Shown here: positions 28,811 to 42,000 of the stretch, in pieces
Layout of the letters: each line of letters starts with the position of its first letter
Position numbering within the stretch: position 1 is the stretch's first letter
Assembly: GCF_003150835.1 (NCBI RefSeq)
Contig: NZ_CP029479.1
Coordinates: 496,001 to 560,000 of the forward strand
Direction: 5' to 3'
DNA length: 64,000 bases
Source of the DNA: Phenylobacterium parvum
GTDB lineage: Bacteria; Pseudomonadota; Alphaproteobacteria; Caulobacterales; Caulobacteraceae
Position numbers and translations under genes: made by a program
Notes under the pieces: model-generated
Databases searched by the model: none
Told to the model about the DNA's origin: nothing
The model's input: only the letters and a program-made list of their open reading frames with translations

Positions 28811-29779
28811 ATGCCGCCCCCGCCCTTTCCGATTCTGTTCATCACCGCCACCCGGATCGGTGACGCGGTATTGTCGTCCGGACTCATCCGGCGACTTTCC
28901 GAAGAGGTTCCCGGCGCGCGGTTCACCATTGTCGCCGGGCCAGCCGCCGCGCCCCTGTTCGAGGACGTCCCCGGCCTCGAGGAGATCATCCGGTTCGAGA
29001 AGTCCCGGGATGGCGGCCACTGGATCCGGCTCTGGAACCAGGTGCGTCGACGGTCGTGGGGTCTTGTGGTCGACCTCAGGGGGTCGGCGATCAGCGGCCT
29101 GCTGAACCGCCGGAAGCGGGCGGTCTACAGGCGAAGCCCAGGCGTCCCGGTCCACAAGGTGATCGAAGCGGCGCGGGTCCTTGGCCTGCAGGAGGATCCA
29201 CCCGCCCCCTACATTTATGTCGGCGAGGCCGCGGCGCGGAAGGCGGCGGGGCTGGTGGCCGGCGAGGGGCCCATCCTCGCCATGGGGCCCGCCGCGAACT
29301 GGGTCGGCAAGACCTGGCCTGTCGAGCGCTTCGCCCAGGTTGCGATCCAGCTCCTGGGCGCTGGCGGGCCTTTGGAGGGCGGACGCCTTATGGTGGCGGG
29401 CGGTCCCCAGGATGCGGGCGTTCTGCCCACCCTCCGGGCCGTGGCGCCCCGCGGCCGGTTCATCGACCTTGTCGGAAAGGTGGACCTCGTCACCCTTCAC
29501 GCCGCCCTGGGCAGCGCCCGGCTCTTCATCGGCAACGACTCCGGCCTCATGCACCTTTCCGCGGCGGCCGGCGCGCCCACCCTGGGGCTCTTCGGTCCCT
29601 CGGACGAGCGGCTTTACGCCCCGTGGGGGCCAAGGGGCCGGGTCCTCAGGGGCGCTCGAAGCCTGGACCAGATCCGAACCCTGGATCCGGACCTCTCCCA
29701 GGCGATCTGCCACATGATGGACCTGTCGGTGGAAAGCGTCGTGGGCGCCGCAAAAAGGCTGGTTTTGGAGACCGGGTGA
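28811..29779 (+). CDS. family 9 glycosyltransferase (heptosyltransferase-like)
   Basis: The 322-residue protein has the two-domain GT-B architecture of heptosyltransferases. The N-terminal ILFITATRIGDAVLSSGLI holds the acceptor-side loop with the conserved Asp. The C-terminal domain has FIGNDSGLMHLSAAAGAPTL and LGLFGPSDERLYAPWG for ADP-sugar binding. It probably adds a heptose or related sugar to the LPS core in the cytoplasm. The ATG at 28811 is chosen by family alignment; the frame stays open upstream only because it mirrors ygfZ. No other LPS genes are adjacent, so the sugar is unknown. Confidence 0.85.
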   Translation: MPPPPFPILFITATRIGDAVLSSGLIRRLSEEVPGARFTIVAGPAAAPLFEDVPGLEEIIRFEKSRDGGHWIRLWNQVRRRSWGLVVDLRGSAISGLLNRRKRAVYRRSPGVPVHKVIEAARVLGLQEDPPAPYIYVGEAAARKAAGLVAGEGPILAMGPAANWVGKTWPVERFAQVAIQLLGAGGPLEGGRLMVAGGPQDAGVLPTLRAVAPRGRFIDLVGKVDLVTLHAALGSARLFIGNDSGLMHLSAAAGAPTLGLFGPSDERLYAPWGPRGRVLRGARSLDQIRTLDPDLSQAICHMMDLSVESVVGAAKRLVLETG

Positions 29780-29904
29780 GGCGGCCCCAAGGTTCGGGCT
29801 CATGGGACCAGCGGCATTGCTCAGCCGGAGGGCGCGCTGCCGGCCATGGGCGCAGAAGCGGGACTCGGCGCCACGAATCGCTGGAAATCCCCTTCATCCG
29901 TTAG

Positions 29905-29919
29905 TTAACAACACGTTAG
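29905..29919 (+). promoter_or_regulatory. CtrA-like box upstream of the TPS locus
   Basis: TTAA-CAACACG-TTAG matches the CtrA consensus TTAA-N7-TTAA at 7 of 8 positions. It lies 102 bp before the tpsA start in a short AT-rich island of otherwise GC-rich DNA (TAGCTATTTACATTTGCC follows). The placement suits direct control of the tpsA-tpsB operon, but only sequence supports this. Confidence 0.5.
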
Positions 29920-30020
29920 CTATTTACATTTGCCTTTTGTTTCGCAACGTGACCCTACGGTGAAATGTACTGCTGGCGGAATTCTCCGTCGGACGCAGGG
30001 TTCGGGAGTATCGTGTCAAG

Positions 30021-33000
30021 GTGGTCGATCAGGTTGTCGTTTCCGGATCGCCCGGTGAGGGCGTGGTGGGGACGCCCCGTGCCTGCAACCCTGCGCGCCT
30101 GACAACCCGCACCGGCAGTCGGCCCGGCCGGCTGAAAACCCTTCTGATGGCGGGGGTCTTCGCTGGCCTCTCCAGCTCCGCCTTCGCCGCCGGCGCGCCC
30201 GAACTGCCCAGTGGCGGCGTTTTCGTCGCCGGCTCCGGCGCCATCACCAATCCCTCATCCTCCGCCCTGCAGGTGCGGCAGTCCAGCGCCCGGGGCGTGA
30301 TCGACTGGCGGTCCTTCTCCATTGGCCAGGGCGGCGTCGTCACCATCCTCAATGGCCAGGGCGCCACGCTGAACCGGGTGACCGGCGGCCAGATGTCCAT
30401 CCTGAGGGGCGGCCTGACGGCCACGGGCTCGGTCTATCTCGTAAATCCGCAGGGCGTCGTCGTCGGCCCCGAAGGACGGATCCTGGCCGGGGGAACGATC
30501 GGCCTGTCGACCCGGGACATCAACACGTCGGCCTTCATGAGCGGCGGGTCCCTGACCGCGCGGGGCGAATCCGTGGGCGAGGTCAGCAACCTTGGCCGCA
30601 TCCTCTCCCGCCGGGGCGATGTCTTCCTGATCGGCGCCTCCGTCTTCAACAGCGGGGACATTTCTGCGTCCAGCGGCGTCGCCGGGCTGGCGGCTGGGGA
30701 CGAGGTCCTCATGGCGCCCGCCGATGGCGCCCGCGGCCTCTACGTCGCCGCCGGCGCCGGTCGTGGGGACGTCACCACCTCGGGGCGGATCGAGGCGGCG
30801 TCCGCCGCCCTCGTCTCGGCTGGAGGCTCTGTCTACACCCTTGCCGGGAACCGGACCGGATCGATCCAGGCGACCGGCGTGCGCAACGCCGGCGGCGAAG
30901 TCTGGCTCTCTGCGCCTGAGGGCGAGGTCAGGGTCGACGGCCGGGTCGAGGCCCGAAATGGCGGCCAGATCACGGTTTCAGGTCTGGATGTCGTCGTGGA
31001 ATCCGGCGCCGTCCTCGACGCCTCGGGCGCGTCCGGCGGAACGGTGCTCGTCGGCGTGACGGCGCCCCAGACCGGACTGTCCCGCTCCACCACCATCGCC
31101 TCGGGCGCCACCATCCTTGCCGGCGGTCCTGCAGGCGGCGGCATGGTCGAAACCTCCGGCTACCTGATGACGATCGGCGACGCCGTGATCCGGGCAGGCG
31201 AAGGCGGCCAGTGGCTGGTGGACCCGGTCGACCTGACCATCGACGCCGCAGCGGCCTCCACCATCGTCTCGGCCCTCAATGGCGGGACCAATGTCACCCA
31301 GGTGACAGACGCAACGAGCGCGGCCGGGGCGGGCGTGCAGACCCCCGGCGAGGGCGACATCACGGTCGCCGCCCCGATCGCCTGGTCCGGCTCGGGTTCG
31401 CTCACGCTCAACGCCTACCGCGACGTCGTCGTTTCCTCCGCCATCACCGGCACGGGCAGCGGCGGCCTGTCGCTCATCGCCGGCCGCAACATCTCGACGA
31501 CGGCGGCCGCCACCGCCTCGACCCTGAACTTCACCGCGGCGGCGGGATCGATCACCACCTCCGCTGCAGGCGCCCTCTCCGGACCCAACGGGGTGACGCT
31601 GAGTTCGCTCAACGCCATCAACCTCGGCGCGGGGGTCTCCAACGCGACCAGCGGGCAGATCCAGATCACCAACGCCTCGCAGATCTACCTCGGCGGACCG
31701 GTGGATGGGCGTGCGGTGACGATCAGCGCCAACGGAGCCACCCTCCAGAGCGGTGCATCGGCCACGATCACCGGCCTGAATGGCGTCTCCCTCTTCGCCA
31801 ACACCGGGATGAACCTCGGCGCAGCGGTGACCAACACCCTGACAGGGTCGGGTACGCTGTCGATCACCAGCGGCGGCACGGTGAACCTGGGGCAGGTGGT
31901 CGGCCGGTCCGCCACCGTCCTAGCGACCAGCGGGTCCCTGAGCCTTGCGAGCCTGAACTCCGGGACCTCGGGCGCCGCCACCGTGTCGGCCTCGCATAAC
32001 GTCACCGTCACCGGGAACATCACCTCGCAGGGCGCACTGGCCGTCACTGCGACGGGCGGCGCCGCCAGCGTCAATTCCATTACGGGAAGCTCGACCGTCA
32101 CCGTAACGGCGGGCGGCGCCCTGTCGACCTCCGGGGCCGTCGCCGGCGTCGGCGGCGTGACCCTGCGCTCGGGCGGCGCCTCGACCCTCGGCGCTTCGGT
32201 GGCGAACACGGGTTCCGGCGCCCTGACCGTCAGCTCCGGCGCCGGCGTCACCGTCTCCGGCGCCGCCTCCGGCCCGACGGTGTCCATCTCCGCCAATGGC
32301 GGCGACCTGACCATCGGCGCATCGGGTTCCGTTTCGGGGACCAACGGCGTCACCCTGGGGACAACGGGGAACTTCATCAACAACCGCGGCGCGACGGGCG
32401 TCCAGTCCTCGGCCGGGCGCTGGCTGATCTACTCGACCAGCCCCACGACCAACACGCTCGGTTCGCTGGCCTTCGACTTCGTCCAGTACGCCGCGACCTA
32501 TCCGGCTGACGGCGCCGGGGCGACCGCCCCCGCGCAGGGTTCGGGCAACGGCCTCCTTTACAGCCTCGCCCCGATCCTCTCCTTCGACCTGACCGGCACG
32601 ATCTCCAAGACCTACGACGGCACGACGACGGCGACCCTGGTCCCGGCCAACCTGGTGGCTACGGGACTCGTCGGCTCTGACAGCCTGACGGTCACGGCGG
32701 CCTATACCACGGCGAACGCCGGCAACCAGATCGGGGTCACCGCCTCCGCGCCCGTCCTCACGAACGCCGGCAAGCCGGTCTACGGCTACAGCATCCCGAC
32801 GCCGTCAGTGACCGCCTACATCGGGACCATCGCCCGCAAGTCCGTCACCGCCTCGATCGTGGGCAACCCCACCAAGATCTACAACAAGAGCACCCTCGCC
32901 AGCCTCAGTTCCGGGAACTTCCTGCTCAGCGGGTTCATCGCCGGGCAGGGCGCCACGGTCGTCTCGACAACGGGAGCGACCTACGACTCCAACCAGGCGG

Positions 33001-36000
33001 GCGCCCGCACGGTGACCGCCGGCCTGGAAGTGACCAGCTTCTCCGCGTCCGGCGGCACGAACCTCTCGAACTACGACCTCCCGACCCTCGCCACAGGCGC
33101 CGGCACGATCAACAAGGCGACCGTCCGGGTGGTCGGGGTGCTCTCGGGCAACAAGACCTACGACGGCACGACGACCGCCAGCCTCGACATCTCCCAGGCC
33201 CTTCTGTTCGGCGAAGTGGCCGGCGACGCCGTCTCCCTGGTGTCCGCTTCTGCGGCCGGCGCCTACGCCTCCGCCAATGTCGGCGCAGGGCAGGCCATCA
33301 CAGTCACCGGCTTCGCCCTCACCGGCGCCTCGGCCGCCAACTACACCCTGGTCCAGCCCCAGGGCCTGAGCGGCAGCATCACGGCGCGCGGCCTCTCGAT
33401 CGTCGGCCTGTCGGCGCAGAACAAGGTGTACGACGGGAATGCGACGGCCACGCTGAACCTGGCCGGCCTTACCCTGGGCGGTGTGATCGCCTCGGACGTC
33501 GGCCAGGTGAGCCTGTCCTCCGGCGGCGCCAGCGGTACTTTCGAGACGTCCAATGTCGGTGTCGCCCTGAGGGTGACGGCGACCGGGTTCGGGCTCACCG
33601 GCGCCAAGGCTGGCAACTATTCGATCGGCAACCTGACCCTCTACGCCAACATCACCCAGCGTCCGCTGACGGCGTCGATCACGGGCAATCCGACCAAGGT
33701 CTACAACGCGACCTCGACGGCGAACGTCGACACTTCCGCCTACTCGCTTTCGGGCTTCGTGGCGGGACAGGGCGCCACCCTGACGCCCAAGGCCACCGCC
33801 TATTATGACAGCGTGAACGCCGGCGCGCGGACGGTGAGCACCCTCATCGCCACGCCGGACATCATCGCCAACGCCGGCACCCTGCTCAGCAACTACATCC
33901 TGCCCACCACGGCCACCGGCGCGGGAACGATCACCAAGGCGGCGGTGACCTTCAACATCGTCGGAAACCCGACCAAGGTCTACGACGCCAACACGGTCGC
34001 GACCCTGTCGCCCTCCAACTTCCAGGCCGTCGGCCTGATGGCGGCGGACTCCCTGACGGTCACCCAGACCACCGGGACCTATGCCTCGGCGAACGCCGGC
34101 TCCTGGCTGGTGACGGCGGATCTGACGGGCAAGATCTCGGGCGCGGCCTCGCTGTTCAATAACTACACCTTCGCCACATCGGCGAGCGGCACCGGGTCCA
34201 TCACCCGCGCGCCCCTCTCGGAGGGCGGCCCGGGGCCGATCTTCAATCTCAACGGCCAGCTCGTCGGCAACCCTACCAAGGTCTATGACGGGACCGACGT
34301 CATCACAGGCCTGACCTCGGCCAACTTCGTGCTCACGGGCCTCCAGGGCGCGGACACCATCCAGGTCGTGAAGACGACCGGCGTGTTCGAGAACGTGAAT
34401 GCGGGCGTCCAGCGGGTCCGCGTCGACCTCAACAGCGATTCGGCGACGACGACGGACTATCTGGCGGGACCGGGCACCCTGCTCACGAACTATGTCCTGC
34501 CCTCGTCCCTGGCCGGCAATGGGACAATCACGCCCAAGCCGATTGCCATCAGCCTGACGGGTGATCCCACCAAGACCTACAACGGCAGCAATGTCGCGGT
34601 CCTGACCAGCGCCAACTACAGCTTCAGCGGCCTGGTGGGCTCGGACTCCATCGTCGTCGGACAGGCCGCCGAGGCCTTCTACGACTCCGCGAACGCTGGG
34701 GCGCGCAACGTCACTGTCACCCTCAAGGCGACGGACCTCCAAGGCGCAGGATCCACTCGGCTTTCCAACTACATCATCCCGGGGATGGTGACCGGATCGG
34801 GGACGATCCTGCAGGCGCCCCTCCGGGTCCTGTTCGCGCGCGCGAACGACAAGACCTACGACGGCACCAATGTCGGCAGCCTCGACCTCTCCCAGGCCAT
34901 ACTGTTCGGGGGCGTAACCGGTGACGTGGTGTCCCTGAACACGGGCGCCGCCACGGCGACTTTCGCGACCAGCAATGCAGGCTCGGGAATCGGGATCACG
35001 GTCGGCGGCCTCAGCCTCTCCGGGGCCAGCGCCGCCAACTACACCATCGTTCCGCTCACCAGCCTGACAGCCACGATCAACCGCCGAGGACTCAGCGTCT
35101 CGGGGGTCTTCGCGAACTCGCGGACCTACAATGCGACCACGGTCGCCACCCTGAACACGGCCGGCGCCGCCCTGAACGGCGTCCTGGCCGGGGATGTGGG
35201 GCAGGTCAGCCTGAACCTGTCGGGTGTGGGCGGAACCTTCCTCTCTCCCTTCGTCCGCAATGGGATCCCGGTGACCGCGTACGGCTTCGCCCTGAGCGGC
35301 GCCAAGTCCGACAACTACACCGTGGCCCAGCCGGGCGGACTGTCCGCCAACATCACGCCGGCGCCCCTGACGGCGACGGTGATCTCCACGCCGACCAAGA
35401 CCTACGACGGGTCGACCTCCGTCAGCGTGCCGGTGGCCGGCATCACGGTCTCCGGCTTCTTCGGGACGGATGGCGCCACGGTCGGGCAGTATGCGGGCGC
35501 CGCCTTCGATTCCGCCGACGCCGCCGCCAGCGTCGGCCTCTCGGTGACCCTCCGGGCGCCCGACTTCGTCGCCACGGGGTCCACCGACCTCTCGAACTAT
35601 CAGTTCCCCACCACCGCCCTCGGGACCGGGACGATCAACCGCGCCGCCCTGGCGGCCCTGGTGATCAACCGTCCCACCAAGGTCTATGACGGGGCGACAG
35701 GCGCGACCGTGTCGTCCGGGAACTTCCGGCTCATCGGCTTCGTCGGCGGGCAGGGCGCCAACGTCAACGCGACCTCCGGGACCTACAGCTCCCCGAACGC
35801 TGGCGACCGCACGGTTTCGGTCACCTTCGCCGGCGCCAGCGACTTCACAGCCAACGCGGGGACCAACCTCGCCAACTACATCCTGCCGGGTTCGGCCTCC
35901 GGGGCCGGGACGATCAGCCAGAAGGCGCTTTCGGTCTCCATCATCGGCAACCCCGCCAAGACCTACGATGGTACGACCGCCGCCACCTTTACCTCGGCCA

Positions 36001-39000
36001 ACTTCTCGATCTCGGGCCTGGTCGGCTCCGACAGCTTCAACGTGACGAAGACGACGGGGACCTATGACAGCGCCGACGCCGGCGCGCGCACGGCCTCCGC
36101 AACCCTCGCCTCGGCGGACTTCTCGGCGGTGGGTGCGACTGTCGCGGGCAACTACACCTTCGCGACCAGCGCCTCAGGCGTTGGCCAGATCAACCCCAAG
36201 TTCCTTTCGATCACGCGGGTCGAGCGGGTCTACAACTCCCTGGATACCGTGGCGGGTTCGACCTTCACCCTCGCCGGGATCGTGGCGTCGGATGTCGGCG
36301 CCGTCGGGATCGACACCGCGCTGGTCACGGGCGCCTTCGACAACAAGAACGTCGGGACGGGGAAGGCCGTCGACCTCGGCGGGCTTGCCCTGACCGGGGC
36401 CCGGGCCTTCAACTACGGGCTGGCCGTGCCGGTGGCGGGCTCGCCCATCGGTGTCATCACCAGGGCGTCCCTGACCTTCTCTGGCCCGACCGCCGTCAGC
36501 CGCGTCTATGACGCGAGCCGGATCGCCCAGATCGACAACACTGCGCCCATCGTCTGGAGCGGCCTGTTCTCCGGCGACGTGGTGAACCTCGACAACATCC
36601 CGACCACCGGGCTGTTCGACACGAAGAACGTCGGGGTCAACAAGCCGGTCTCAGTCAGCGCCTACAGCATCACCGGGGCGGACGCCGGGAACTACAGCCT
36701 CGTCCAGCCTGCAGGACTGACGGCCACCATCACCCCGCTCAGCGGGGCCCTGTCGATCACCAGCGTGGTCAAGACCTACGATGGGTCGACGGCCCTTCCG
36801 TCCGCCAGCTCCGGATATACCTTGGCGGGCGCCCTGCCGGGCGATGTCGTCACGGTCGCCTCGGCGACGGGCGCCGGGTTCGCCTCAAAGGACGCCGCCA
36901 CCGGCCTCAGCGTCACCATCGCCAGTGTCACCCTCGGCGGCGCCGACGGAGGCAACTACGTGGCCCCGACGGGTCCGGCGACGCCCAACACCATCGGGAC
37001 GATCAACCGCAAGGCGCTCGCCGCTTCCGTCAGCGGGAATCCCACCAAGACCTATGACGGGACCACCACCGCCACCCTGACCTCCTCTGACTATTCGGTC
37101 AGCGGCTGGGTCGCCGGCGAAGGAGCCACGGTCACCAAGACCATCGGGACCTACAATTCGGCGAATGCAGGCTTCCCCTATACCGGCCGGACGGTGACGG
37201 TCTCCCTGGCGGGATCCGACTACACGCCCACCGGATCGACCCTCCTGTCCAACTACGTCCTGCCGACCACGGCTGCCGGCGGCGGCACGATCAACCGGGC
37301 GCTCCTGACGGTCAGCGGCGTGACCTCGTCGGACAAGATCTACGACGGGAACACCACTGCGGCGGTCAACAGCGGCGGAGCGGCCCTGGTCGGGGTTGTC
37401 GCCGGAGACGTTGGACAGGTCAGCCTGACCACGGCGTCTGCGACGGGAGCCTTCGCCAGCGCGAACACCGGGACCTGGACCGTCACCTTCGCGGGCTTCG
37501 GCCTGTCGGGCGCACAGGCCTCGAACTACACCCTGACCCAGCCGGCGTCGGTCACCCAGACCATCGCCACCAAGCTGGTCTCGGTGGCCTCGGTCACCAA
37601 GGTCTACAACCGCAGCACGGCGGCCACCCAGGCCTCGGGAGCGACCTACACCCTCTCGGGAGTCCTCGCCGCCGACGCCGCCCAGGTGGCCGTCAACGCC
37701 GGGACGGTGACGGGGAGCTATACTGCGGGCTGGGATGTCGGGACCGGCCTCGAGGTCGCCCTCGCCAACCTCGGCCTGACCGGCGCAAAGGCCGGCAACT
37801 ATGCGATCGCCGCGACCCAGACCTCGAACATCGGGGTCATCACCCAGGCGCCGATCTACATCTCGGGGATGACGGTCACCACCCGGGCCTACAACGGGAC
37901 GACCTTGGCGACCCTCGACACCTCCGGTGCGACCTTCACCGGCCAGTTCGCCGGCGACACCTTCGGGATCAAGTATCCGACCACCGGGACCTTCGCCTCG
38001 AAGGACGCCGGGACCCACGCCGTCACGCCGGGCACGCCGTTGTTCATCGTTCCGCCGATCCCGGGGACGGGGTTTGAGAACTACTACATCGTCAACCAGT
38101 CCGGCATGACGGGCGTCATCACGCCCGCGCCCCTGTCGATCTCGATCGTCGGCAATCCGACCAAGGTCTATGACGCAACCACCGCGGCGACCCTGGCGGC
38201 GGGCAACTACAGCCTGTCCGGCCTCGTGGGTTCGGAAACCTTCACGGTCAACCAGACCGCCGGGACCTACAGCTCGGCCGACGCCGGGTCGCGGACCGTG
38301 ACAGCCAGCCTTTCGGCCGCCAACTTCACGGGCGCCAGCGGCGGGCTGATCGCCAACTACAGCTTCCCGGCGACAGCGACCGGGTCGGGGACCATCACCC
38401 CGAGGCCGGTTTCAGCGTCGATCTCCGGGGCGTCGCGCGCCTATGACGGGACCAATATCGCGACCCTGGCCCCTGGCAGTTTCAGCCTGTCCGGCTTTGT
38501 CGCCGGCCAGGGCGCCACCGTGACCCAGACGTCCGGCATATACAGCGGGTCCGATGTCGGGAGCTGGGGCATCAGCACTACCCTGGCCCCGGGCCAGTTC
38601 ACGGCGAACGCCGGCACGAACTTCGCCAACTACATCCTGCCGATCTCGGCGACCGGGACCGGCGTCATCACGCCCAGGGCCTTGAGCGTCGCGATCATTG
38701 GCAACCCGACCAAGGTCTATGACGGCGCGACCGCCGCCGTCCTGTCGTCGGCGAACTACAGCCTCTCCGGCTTCATCAGCGGCCAGGGCGCCAGCGTCAA
38801 CAAGGCGTCCGGGGTCTATGACCAGGCCAACGCCGGCGCCCGCACCGTAACCGCCTCCCTCGCCGCCGGCGACTTCTCGGCGAATGCGGGGACGAACCTT
38901 TCCAACTACACCCTCCCGGTCACCGCCAGCGGCGTCGGTACGATCAGCCAGAAGGCTCTGACGGCCTCCATCATCGGCAACCCGACCAAGGTCTATGACG

Positions 39001-42000
39001 GCGCGACCGGCGCGGTCCTGTCAGCGGCCAACTTCAGCCTCTCGGGCTTTGTCGCCGGCCAGGATGCAACCGTCACCAAGACTTCCGGCGTCTATGACCA
39101 GGCCAACGCCGGCGCCCGGACGGTGACGGCTTCCCTGGCGGCGGGGGACTTCTCGGCCGTCGGCGCCACCAACCTCGCCAACTATGTGCTTCCGGTGTCG
39201 GCCTCCGGCGTCGGGACGATCAGCCAGAAGACCCTGACCGCCTCCATCATCGGCAATCCAACAAAGGTCTATGACGCCACGACCGGAGCGGTCCTTGCGG
39301 CGGTCAATTACAGCCTCCTGGGTTTCGCCACCGGCGAGGGCGCGACGGTGACCCAGACCTCGGGAACCTATGCCTCGGCCGATGCCGGCTCTCGGAGCGT
39401 GACTGCGGCCCTGGCGGCCGGTGACTTCACCGCTGTCGGCGCCACGAACCTGTCCAACTATGTGCTTCCGGTATCGGCTGCCGGCGTCGGGACGATCAGC
39501 CAGAAGGCCCTGACGGCCTCCATCATCGGCAACCCGACCCGGGCGTATGACGGCACGACCGGCGCGGTCCTGTCAGCGGTCAACTTCAGCCTGTCGGGCT
39601 TTGTCGCCGGACAGGACGCAACCGTCACCAAGACCTCTGGCGCCTATGACCAGGCCAATGCCGGGACCCGGACGGTGACGGCCTCCCTGGCGGCGGGGGA
39701 CTTCTCGGCTGTCGGCGCCACCAACCTCGCCAACTACACCCTACCCGCGACCGCCAGCGGTACGGGGAGCATCACGCAGAAGGTCATATCCGCGACGGTC
39801 ATCGGCACGCCGACCAAGGCCTATGACGGCTCGACGTCCGCGACCCTTTCCGCCGCCAACTACAGCCTCACGGGTTTTGTCGCCGGAGAGGGCGCGACCG
39901 TGACACAGGCTTCCGGAACCTATGCCTCGGCCGATGCAGGCGCCCGGAACGTGACGGCGACCCTGGGCGCCGGGGACTTCACCGCGGTCGGCGGCGCCAA
40001 TTTCGCCAACTATGTGCTCCCGACCAGCGCGGTCGGCGCCGGTGTGATCAACCCCCGCACCCTCAGCCTCAGCCTCATCGGCGTCCTGGGCAAGACTTAC
40101 GACGGAACCGCCTCGGCGGTCCTTACGGCCGCGAACTTCAGCCTGACCGGATTCGTCGCGGGCCAGGGCGGGACGGTCTCCAAGACCTCAGGGACCTACG
40201 ACTCAGCCAATGCGGGCGCCCGGACCCTGACCGTGAGCCTGGCGAGCAGTGACTACACCCTGAACGCCGGAACCCTGGCTTCGAACTATGTCCTGCCGAC
40301 CAGCGCCTCCGCCGCGGCGACCATCGATCCCAGGACCTTGACCGCCTCCATCATCGGCAACCCGACCCGGGCGTATGACGGCGCGACAGCTGCGGTCCTG
40401 GCCTCGTCGAATTACAGCCTTTCGGGTTTTGTCGCCGGTCAGGGCGCCAGCGTCACCAAGACCTCCGGGGTCTATGACCAGGCCAACGCCGGCGCCCGCA
40501 CCGTGACGGCCAGCCTCGCTGCAGGCGACTTCTCGGCGACGGGGGGAACCCTGCTTTCCAACTACCTCCTGCCTGTCTCTGCCGCCGGAGCCGGAACCAT
40601 CAATCCCAAGGCTCTGACAGCCCTTGTGGTGGGTAACCCGACCAAGACCTATGACGGGACGACGGCCTCCGTGCTCGGAGGCTCCGACATCACTCTCATC
40701 GGCTTTGTCGCCGGAGAGGGCGGTTCGGTTTCCCGGGCGACGGGGTCCTATGACTCGGCGAACGCGGGCGCCCGCACGGTCACGGCGGGGCTGTCGGCGG
40801 TCGATATTGTCCTGTCCGGCGGCGCCAACCTGTCGAACTATATCCTGCCCACCTCGGCGACAGGGGTCGGGACCATCGATCCGAAGCGGCTGACCGCCTC
40901 GATCATCGGGAACCCGGTCAAGGTCTACGACGGAAACGCGGTCGCGACCCTGGTGGCGGCGGATATCAGCCTCGCAGGCTTCGTCGCGGGGCAGGGCGCA
41001 ACCGTAACCCGCACGACCGGGAGCTACGATTCAGCGAACGCCGGTCAGCGCACGGTGACGACCAGCCTGAACCCGGCGGACATCTCCGCCAACGCGGGGA
41101 CCCGCCTCGACAACTACATCCTGCCGGCCTCGGCCAGCGGGGTGGGCCGTATTGATCCGCGGTCCCTCACCCTCTCGGTATCCGGGGATTACTCCAAGAC
41201 CTACGACGGGGTTCAGACGGTGGTCCTGACCTCGGGCTCCCTGGTCCTCAGCGGGTTTGCGCCGGGCGAGGGCGGAACGGTTTCGGCGGGCTCCGGCGTC
41301 TTCGACTCCGCAGACGCGGGCAGCCGCCAGCTCACGGTGACCGTGTCCCAGGGCGACTATGTCCTGACGGGCGGCGCAGTCGCTTCCAACTATATCCTGC
41401 CGACCTCCGCCTCCAGACAGGCGACCATCCAGCCCCGGGCCCTGACCCTGGAGCTGACGGGGCGGCCGACCAAGACCTACGACGCGACGGATCTCGCCAC
41501 ACTGACGGCGGCCGACTTCCGCCTCTCCGGCTTCGTCGCCGGCCAGGGCGCGACGGTCACCCAGACCCGCGGGACCTATGCCTCGGCGGACGCCGGGCAG
41601 AGGGCGGTCTCGGTGGTCCTCGGCGCGGGCGACTTTGCCGCACAGGCCGGGACCCGGCTCGCCAACTACGTCCTTCCGACCGCCGCCACCGGCGTGGGAC
41701 AGATCAACCGGGCGACCCTGACCGCCTCGATCACGGGGAACCCCACCAAGACCTATGATGGAAACGCTACGGCGACGCTGGTTCCCGGCAACTACGTCCT
41801 GGCCGGGCTGGCCGCTGGCCAGACGGTGACGGTCACCCGCACGTCCGGCGCCTACGACTCGGCGGAGCCCGGTTCGAGGACGGTGACGGCGGGCCTGTCC
41901 GCCGGGGACTTCACCGCGGGCGGCGGCGTGTCCCTGGCCAACTACATCCTGCCCACCCTTGCGACCGGCCCCGGGACCATTGAGAAGGCGACCACGGGCG

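Noticed and set aside
32805..34742. Minus-strand open frame of 645 codons inside the TPS gene
   Set aside because: It arises from the repeated, GC-rich coding of the plus strand and consists of repeated RRVDDRG-like shadow peptides with no family signature.
38442..41760. Regular 276-bp repeats as a possible CRISPR or satellite array
   Set aside because: The repeats are in frame, encode full YDG domains, are far longer than CRISPR repeats and contain no spacers.
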